This document shows positions 51,360-56,628 of a DNA stretch of 56,628 nucleotides, piece by piece (position 1 is the first letter of the stretch; every line of letters begins with the position of its first letter). The translations under genes and the position numbers were made by a program. Source of the DNA: an uncultured Eubacteriales bacterium (lineage in GTDB: Bacteria > Bacillota > Clostridia > Oscillospirales > CAG-272); NCBI GenBank assembly GCA_934385225.1, contig CAKRPQ010000004.1, forward strand, positions 1-56,628, given 5' to 3'. A model generated the notes under the pieces. It was not told the DNA's origin, ran no database searches, and worked only from the letters and a program-made list of their open reading frames with translations.

Positions 51360-51401
51360 TACTTTGACTTTCCTTTCATCAAAGGTTAATCTTAATCGTT
51401 A

Positions 51402-52916
51402 TTATATCGAACGGACAAAGCGCATAAACGCCTCTTTGCCCTCTTCCGTACGCTTATAAACGCCCGCGTCTTCAAGAACTTTAACAAAAGTCTTGCCTAT
51501 CTCGGTCTTTAATACGTCATGAACGTTTTCGGCGGTGATATTGTAGTTATCCTTAAAGGAATTATACCAGTTAAGGTGCTTTGCGGTCTTCTCGTCGGCG
51601 GAAATATCCTTTCCCGTGATTATTTCGTCTGCGAGAAGTCCCATTTCCTCTTTGAGGCGCGCGGGAAGCACGGCAAGTCCCATAACTTCGATAAGACCGA
51701 TATTCTCTTTCTTTATGTTATGAAGCTCCGCGTGCGGGTGGAATACGCCGAGAGGGTGTTCGGGCGTTGTGATATTATTGCGGAGAACAAGGTCAAGCTC
51801 GAATGCGCTTCCGCGGCGTCTTGCGATAGGAGTTATCGTATTATGCGGTTCGCCGTCCGTCTCGGCGAAGACGAACGCCTTTTCGTCGGTATATCCGCGC
51901 CATGCTGTGAGAATTTTATCGGCAAGGGCGACAAGGCGGCTCTTGCTGTCCGCAGTCAGGCGGATTACGGACATAGGCCACTTGACTATGCCCGCTTTCA
52001 CGTCGTCAAAACCGTCAAAGTGAAGCTCTGTTTCGACGGGAGCCTTCTCCATCGCGAACGAATAGCGTCCGCCCTGCATATGGTCGTGACTGAGTATCGA
52101 ACCGCCGACGATAGGAAGATCGGCGTTTGAGCCTATGAAGTAGTGCGGCAGATAATCGACAAAATCGAGCAGTTTCGCAAAGCTCGAACGGCTTATCGCC
52201 ATCGGCGTATGCTCGCCGCAGAGGACTATGCAATGCTCGTTATAATAAACGTAGGGCGAATACTGCATAAACCAGCCGCAGCCGTCTATTTTTATCGGAA
52301 TGAGGCGTATATTCTGCCTTGCGGGGTGATTAAGTCTGCCCGCGTAGCCCTCGTTTTCGCGACAGAGGAGGCATTTTGGGTACCCCGCCTGCGGGAGGAG
52401 CTTCGCCGCCGCTATCGCTTTCGGGTCTTTTTCGGGTTTTGAGAGGTTTATCGAAATATCAATATCGCCGTACTCGGACGGAACGGACCAGCGGAGGTCT
52501 TTCTTCACTCTGCCGACCCTGATGTAGTTGCTTTTTCTCGCAAGGTTGTAAAAATAATCCGTCGCCTTTTCGGGGCTGTCGTCATGGAGCTTTCTGAACT
52601 TTTCTATGACCTCGCTCGGTCTCGGCGTTAGAAGTCCCATAATCTTCGTATCGAAAAGATCGCGGTAGACGACCGAGTTTTCGGCGATAAGTCCTTTTTC
52701 GTATGCTATATCGCACATATCCGAGAGAATAGCGTCAAGCTCGTCCTCGGGAAGCTCTTTTTTCTCGCCGAGTTCCTCTTTTGTCGGCTCGGTATATTCG
52801 TCCTCGCCGAAAAGTTCGAGCAGACGGTTTATCGTATATGCCCTGTCGTGCTTTCCGATAAGTCCCTCTCCGAGCGCGTAATCAACAAGTTTTTTGATGT
52901 CCTTATTCAAGTTCAT
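51402..52916 (-). CDS. galT: UTP-hexose-1-phosphate uridylyltransferase (GalT, class II)
   Basis: A 504-residue enzyme of the Firmicute GalT class, which differs from the short E. coli type. Recognisable parts are LFGEDEYTEP, CPLCxEN-like CLLCRENEGY, SNADLPIVGGSILSHDHMQGG with the His cluster around the nucleotide-binding site, and HPHAELHNIKKENIGLIEVMG. It exchanges UMP between UDP-glucose and galactose 1-phosphate in the Leloir pathway. No galK or galE is adjacent. Confidence 0.94.
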   Translation of the reverse strand: MNLNKDIKKLVDYALGEGLIGKHDRAYTINRLLELFGEDEYTEPTKEELGEKKELPEDELDAILSDMCDIAYEKGLIAENSVVYRDLFDTKIMGLLTPRPSEVIEKFRKLHDDSPEKATDYFYNLARKSNYIRVGRVKKDLRWSVPSEYGDIDISINLSKPEKDPKAIAAAKLLPQAGYPKCLLCRENEGYAGRLNHPARQNIRLIPIKIDGCGWFMQYSPYVYYNEHCIVLCGEHTPMAISRSSFAKLLDFVDYLPHYFIGSNADLPIVGGSILSHDHMQGGRYSFAMEKAPVETELHFDGFDDVKAGIVKWPMSVIRLTADSKSRLVALADKILTAWRGYTDEKAFVFAETDGEPHNTITPIARRRGSAFELDLVLRNNITTPEHPLGVFHPHAELHNIKKENIGLIEVMGLAVLPARLKEEMGLLADEIITGKDISADEKTAKHLNWYNSFKDNYNITAENVHDVLKTEIGKTFVKVLEDAGVYKRTEEGKEAFMRFVRSI

Positions 52917-52938
52917 ATCTGAGTTCTCCCTAAAAAAA

Positions 52939-54309
52939 TTATCTTCTTCTCTTTCTTCCGTAGCCGTGACCGCGCGCGTGGCGTCTGCCGCCCGTCCCGC
53001 GGTATATTGCGGTTCCGATTATATATACGACGAGCAGGATAACGAAGCTCACCGCCGAAACGATGAACACTCTGTTGCTCGTGAAATCTCTTATTCTCTT
53101 CATGACATAGAGAAACTCGCTCCTGTCGACCGAGTTCATCGTGACAAGCTCCGTGCTTCCTATGACTTCTCCTTTATATTCGACGGTTATAAACCCGGCC
53201 GTCTGCCCCTCGGCAACGGGTGCTTCTATCTCCGCCTCCGTTATTTTGTGACTGTAAACGAGGTCTTTTTCGGGGTTCACCGAGAGCGGCAGGAACACCT
53301 TTATCGCCTCTTTCGGGCGAAGTGTAACGTAATCGACCGCGTCCGAGAGCGTAACGCCGACCTCGCAGACAAGGCGGTCGGGCGACAGCACCTCAACATA
53401 GCCGTATGACGAGAAAACATATTCGATAAGGTCGTTTGCGACGGTATAGGAGCAGATGTCGCCGTTTATCTCCTCGCCGTTCATGACGACGCAGATGTAG
53501 GTCTCACCGTCGCTCTCCGCGATAGTAGCAAGGCAATAGCCGCCCTGCGCAGTGTATCCCGCGTTAAGACCTTTTGCGTACTTCGAATAATATTTCGTCT
53601 CGGTGTAGCGCGAGACGAGCGAATTTTTGTTGTAAATATTTCTCTCGGCGGACATATTCGTTTCGGGCATAACGTACTTGCTCTCGGTCGTCATTTCGAC
53701 GAAAAGCCCGTTTTCCGCCGCCGCTTTCGCGATAAGGAACGTATCATACGCCGTCGTGACCATTTTATCGTCGTGCATTCCCGAAACGTTTGTGTAGTTC
53801 GTTTCAAGCGCGCCGAGCATAGCGGCTTTCGCGTTCATCAGCCTGACGAAATCCGCGACGCTGCCCGACACCGCAAAAGCGAGCACCGCCGCCGCGTCGT
53901 TTGCGCTTCCGCAAAGCAGAGCGTAAAGAAGATCGGTGTAGCTCACAGTTTCGCCCGCTTTCAGCTTTATATTGTTGCCCGTAACGCCTTTAAGCATATC
54001 CTCCGTCACCGTAACGCTCCCGTCATATCTGCCCGCGAGCGCCTCGATAGCGACAAGTCCCGTCATTATCTTTACCGTCGACGCGGGATATATCTGTTCT
54101 TTTGAATTTTTCTCCGCCATTACGAGCTTTTCTTCAAGATTATAGAGGTAGACTGCGCCGACGCCCGTCATATCGGGCGTTTTTGTCTCCTCGCCCGCGT
54201 CTCCTCCCACGGCAAAAGTCGGCAGAACACTCTCTGCCGAAAAAATCACTATGAAAAAAAGAACCGCGACCGTCCTTTTAAGACGCTCTTTCAATTTGAT
54301 GCCCTGCAT
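52939..54309 (-). CDS. D-alanyl-D-alanine carboxypeptidase homologue, altered KTG box
   Basis: A 456-residue S11-family protein with a signal peptide or N-terminal anchor (about 11-33), a transpeptidase-like domain, a PBP5-like C-terminal beta domain and a C-terminal membrane helix with a very basic tail (GGRRHARGHGYGRKRRR). The serine motif is STVK (Ser77, Lys80) and the second motif is SAN (135-137). Where the KTG box is expected, the sequence reads GLNAGYT (247-253), so Lys and Thr are replaced by Asn and Ala. It may be inactive or only bind wall peptides. It sits between ribF and galT. Confidence 0.88.
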   Translation of the reverse strand: MQGIKLKERLKRTVAVLFFIVIFSAESVLPTFAVGGDAGEETKTPDMTGVGAVYLYNLEEKLVMAEKNSKEQIYPASTVKIMTGLVAIEALAGRYDGSVTVTEDMLKGVTGNNIKLKAGETVSYTDLLYALLCGSANDAAAVLAFAVSGSVADFVRLMNAKAAMLGALETNYTNVSGMHDDKMVTTAYDTFLIAKAAAENGLFVEMTTESKYVMPETNMSAERNIYNKNSLVSRYTETKYYSKYAKGLNAGYTAQGGYCLATIAESDGETYICVVMNGEEINGDICSYTVANDLIEYVFSSYGYVEVLSPDRLVCEVGVTLSDAVDYVTLRPKEAIKVFLPLSVNPEKDLVYSHKITEAEIEAPVAEGQTAGFITVEYKGEVIGSTELVTMNSVDRSEFLYVMKRIRDFTSNRVFIVSAVSFVILLVVYIIGTAIYRGTGGRRHARGHGYGRKRRR

Positions 54310-54328
54310 CAGAGAAAGCTCCTTTGTC

Positions 54329-55330
54329 TCAGTTTTTTTCGAAATATTCCCTCGCGCTTTTTACGTCGCCTTCAATAGCTTCTTTAAGCTCCTCCACAGA
54401 CCCGAATTTCTTCTCGTCGCGTATCCGCAGAAGAAGCTCGACCGAAACGGTCTCGCCGTAAATGTTGCCTGCAAAGTCGATAATATGCGTTTCGCAGTTG
54501 ACCTTTCCGCCGTCGTCCACAGTCGGACGCGAACCGATGTTCGTCACTGCCCTGTATGCTTTTCCGTCCGAGACGCACCTCGAAACGTAAATTCCGCTCC
54601 TCGGAATTATATCGCCGTCGCCGAAATCAATGTTCAGCGTCGGAAGTCCCATTTTTCTGCCGAGCGTCTTGCCGTGAACGACCCTGCCCGTGACCCTGAA
54701 CGGGTGTCCGAGCAGCCTTGCCGCCTCCGAAACGTCGCCGCTCTCTATAAGAGCGCGTATGCGCGTCGAACTTATCGGCACGCCGTCCTCCGTTTTCACC
54801 GCGGGAACAACTAGGGCATCGTCTCCGAACTCGCGGAGAAGCACATCGGGTGTTCCTGCGCCGCCGTCGGCGAACCTGAAATTGTAACCGCAAACAACGC
54901 CCGTGCAGAAGCATTTTTCGCGCAGAAAAGCGCAGAAACCGTCTGCGGAAAGATGCCTTACGGCCGTGAACGGGCAGATTACGGCGTACTCTATGCCAAG
55001 CTCCGACGCGTAACCGAACTTTGCCGAAAGACCGCACAGGTGTTTCGGCGGTGCGGGAAGCAGTATATCCGCGGGCGGCACGTCAAAGCAGAGCATTCCC
55101 GCCCTCGCGCCGATTTTTTCTGCGAGGCGCACCGCTTCACGCATAAGGCGCGCGTGACCGAGATGCACACCGTCGAAATTTCCGAGCGCAAGCACAAGAT
55201 TCGGGATATTTTCACCGCACGGAACACTTTGCGTGCTTATATCGCCGCCTGCATTTTCGTTTTTTATGTCAGTCAGACGGATAATCGTCGGATTTACCGC
55301 GTAAATGCTTTCAAGGACTCCGTCAGACAC
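54329..55330 (-). CDS. ribF: bifunctional riboflavin kinase/FAD synthetase
   Basis: A 333-residue protein making FMN and FAD. The N-terminal FAD-synthetase domain shows LALGNFDGVHLGH and SSTRIRALI, and the C-terminal riboflavin-kinase domain shows GRVVHGKTLGRKMGLPTLNI and TNIGSRPTV. The GTG start at 55330 overlaps the ireB stop by eight bases. A start nearer the GNFDGVH motif is possible, since about 40 residues precede it. Confidence 0.94.
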   Translation of the reverse strand: MSDGVLESIYAVNPTIIRLTDIKNENAGGDISTQSVPCGENIPNLVLALGNFDGVHLGHARLMREAVRLAEKIGARAGMLCFDVPPADILLPAPPKHLCGLSAKFGYASELGIEYAVICPFTAVRHLSADGFCAFLREKCFCTGVVCGYNFRFADGGAGTPDVLLREFGDDALVVPAVKTEDGVPISSTRIRALIESGDVSEAARLLGHPFRVTGRVVHGKTLGRKMGLPTLNIDFGDGDIIPRSGIYVSRCVSDGKAYRAVTNIGSRPTVDDGGKVNCETHIIDFAGNIYGETVSVELLLRIRDEKKFGSVEELKEAIEGDVKSAREYFEKN

Positions 55331-55607
55331 CGAGATAGGACCTCACAAGTTCGTTAAGAAGCTCGTCTCTGTCTATTCTGCGGATAAGGCTTCTTGCCCC
55401 GCCGTGGTTTGTTATATACGCGGGATCTTCCGAGAGGAGATAACCGACGATCTGATTTATCGGGTCGTATCCTCTTTCACAGAGCGCGTTGTAAACAAGG
55501 CGAAGCGTTTCCTTCATCGTGTCTTCTTTTTCATGCGGAATGTCGAAGATCATCGTTCTTGCGGAAGAACCGTTTTCATTCATTTTTCCGTTTGCGTTCT
55601 TTTCCAT
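55323..55607 (-). CDS. ireB: IreB family regulatory phosphoprotein
   Basis: About 94 residues (97 from GTG 55616). The family pattern is clear: TMIFDIPHEKEDTMKETL, ALCERGYDPINQIVGYLLS, EDPAYITNHGGARSLIRRID. In Enterococcus, IreB is phosphorylated by the IreK serine/threonine kinase and tunes cephalosporin resistance. The ribosome-binding candidate AAAGGA is separated from the start by a small hairpin (55621-55638). The gene is usually with ruvX and alaS, but here an IS30 element lies upstream. Confidence 0.92.
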   Translation of the reverse strand: MEKNANGKMNENGSSARTMIFDIPHEKEDTMKETLRLVYNALCERGYDPINQIVGYLLSEDPAYITNHGGARSLIRRIDRDELLNELVRSYLGV

Positions 55608-55855
55608 GACCGTCACCGTTATTTCCCGAAAGGGAAATTTATCCTTTCTTTTCGGATTTGCGCCTTAATAATTACCGATTATTATAATTATATATTATTT
55701 TAATTATTATTTCAAGGGGAAATAAAATTTGTAATACAATTTTAATATTTATTTTTTTATAAATTGATAAAGTCAAGGGGTTTGTGCGAAAAAATACGAA
55801 AAACAGCAATTTTTGTCAAAAATGCACAAAGGAAATAATTTTCACTTGTGCAGTT

Positions 55856-56628
55856 TTATGCGCTCATAAGGCTGTTGATGCAGGCCTCGTATAATTCAGC
55901 AGACGAATAATAGTTAAACATTTCTCTTGGGTAATCGTTGATCCACTTTTCAAGTTTGCGTATTTCGGAGGGTGTTGTGTTGGTAAAGTCATAGCCTTTG
56001 GGGTAATGGCGGCGTACCATTCTGTTTTGATTTTCGTTTGATCCGCGCTCGTAAGCACTGTATGGGTGGCAAAAATAAACCTTGGTGCGTTTACGGTCTT
56101 TATGTATTGAGCTTTGCTCTATGCCCTCATAGTCGGAAAACTCCGATCCGTTATCAACGGTTATAGTTTGGAACACCTGGGCAAACAGTTCCGAGCCGAG
56201 CTGCTTTTCAAGGTCGTTAAGGGCTTTAATTACGCCGGCGGCGGTTTTGTCATTCATAAGGCGTATGATCTCATTACGGGTTTTGCGCTCCGTAAGCACA
56301 AGCAGCGTTTTCCGGGTACCCTTTTTGCCCTCCACACAGTCCATTTCCCAATGCCCAAAGGTTAGGCGTGTTGCAATTTCCTCCGGGCGTTTTTCTATGC
56401 TTTCACCTCTTGGCGGGCGTTTTGCACGCTGCACCCGGTCATATTTGTGCTCGGTCTTGTTTTTCTTGATCGGCAGGTTTTTATTGGTGAGGGTAAGGAA
56501 AACACCGCTTTCAATATACCGGTAAAAGGTTGTTTTGGAAATCGAGGTTTGAAATTGTAAGCCTTTGCGTTTTATCTCACCGAGAATGGCGCCGGGTGCA
56601 TACTTTTCAACGCATACCTTGTACTCAA
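55856..56628 (-). mobile_element. IS30-family transposase, partial (runs off the right edge)
   Basis: The frame is open from the window edge to a stop at 55856, giving at least 257 residues without an N-terminus. It includes a helix-turn-helix-like stretch SKTTFYRYIESGVF and the IS30 catalytic core: Asp in FGHWEMDCVEG, Asp in ITVDNGSEF and Glu in SNENQNRMVRRHYPKG. The C-terminus is complete. The left end of the element must lie between 55608 and 55855; TGTGCGAAAAAATAC and TGCACAAAGG stretches around 55784-55834 are candidates for the terminal repeat. Codon use differs from the neighbours. Confidence 0.9.

Overview
The window looks like chromosomal DNA from an uncultured, anaerobic, monoderm Firmicute of class Clostridia. 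That is my inference. It rests on lipoproteins with Gram-positive lipoboxes, TagO/WecA, UppP, a D,D-carboxypeptidase, Mini-RNase III, IreB, pyruvate phosphate dikinase, the UPF0237/UPF0210 pair and consensus TTGACA-17-TATAAT promoters. Base composition is near half GC. No tRNA, rRNA or CRISPR array was seen.

Layout. 1-2320: a phage-type lysis module (M23 endolysin, small membrane protein, LLH-like holin). Two inverted copies of a roughly 240-bp non-coding repeat lie on either side of the endolysin pair. 2319-2913: a two-helix membrane protein gene broken by a frameshift in a T7 run. 2980-10311 (minus): YifB/ComM ATPase, UppP, a three-gene ABC exporter and a zinc-ribbon membrane protein. 10522-17371 (plus): trpS, a TagO/WecA-type transferase and a membrane-anchored protein, then a nucleoside salvage operon tdk-deoC-deoD-deoB-ASCH. 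17419-20601 (minus): a small Cys-rich secreted protein and two GH26 glycosidases, one a lipoprotein and one apparently cytosolic. 20835-22618 (plus): a split transketolase. 22714-29121 (minus): an F1Fo ATP synthase operon in the order a-c-b-alpha-gamma-beta-epsilon. 29247-31199: a YoaK/DUF1275 pair divergent from a LysR regulator. 31322-33106: an FAD-dependent oxidoreductase, followed by repeat-rich DNA. 33484-36018 (minus): rpmG-secE-nusG-rplK-rplA. 36318-39491: an SGNH hydrolase, a small anchored acidic protein and aspS. 39629-45563 (minus): pth-mfd-UPF0237-UPF0210. 45832-49285 (plus): ppdK and a second zinc-ribbon membrane protein. 49351-55607 (minus): ireB-ribF-dac-galT-PpiC lipoprotein-mrnC-cyclophilin. 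55856-56628: an IS30 transposase running off the right edge.

Most genes are housekeeping. The most unusual features are architectural. The ATP synthase has no separate delta gene; instead a delta C-terminal-like domain is fused to the N-terminus of alpha. Subunit c and SecE, which are unrelated core membrane proteins, both carry an added signal peptide followed by an acidic Thr/Glu/Ala-rich segment with a shared EAP-x-ET motif. The D,D-carboxypeptidase has lost its KTG box. Deoxynucleoside salvage (deoC, deoB, tdk) and the split transketolase both connect to the pentose phosphate pool, and the GH26 pair would supply mannose-type sugars. All assignments come from reading the sequence; no database search was run.
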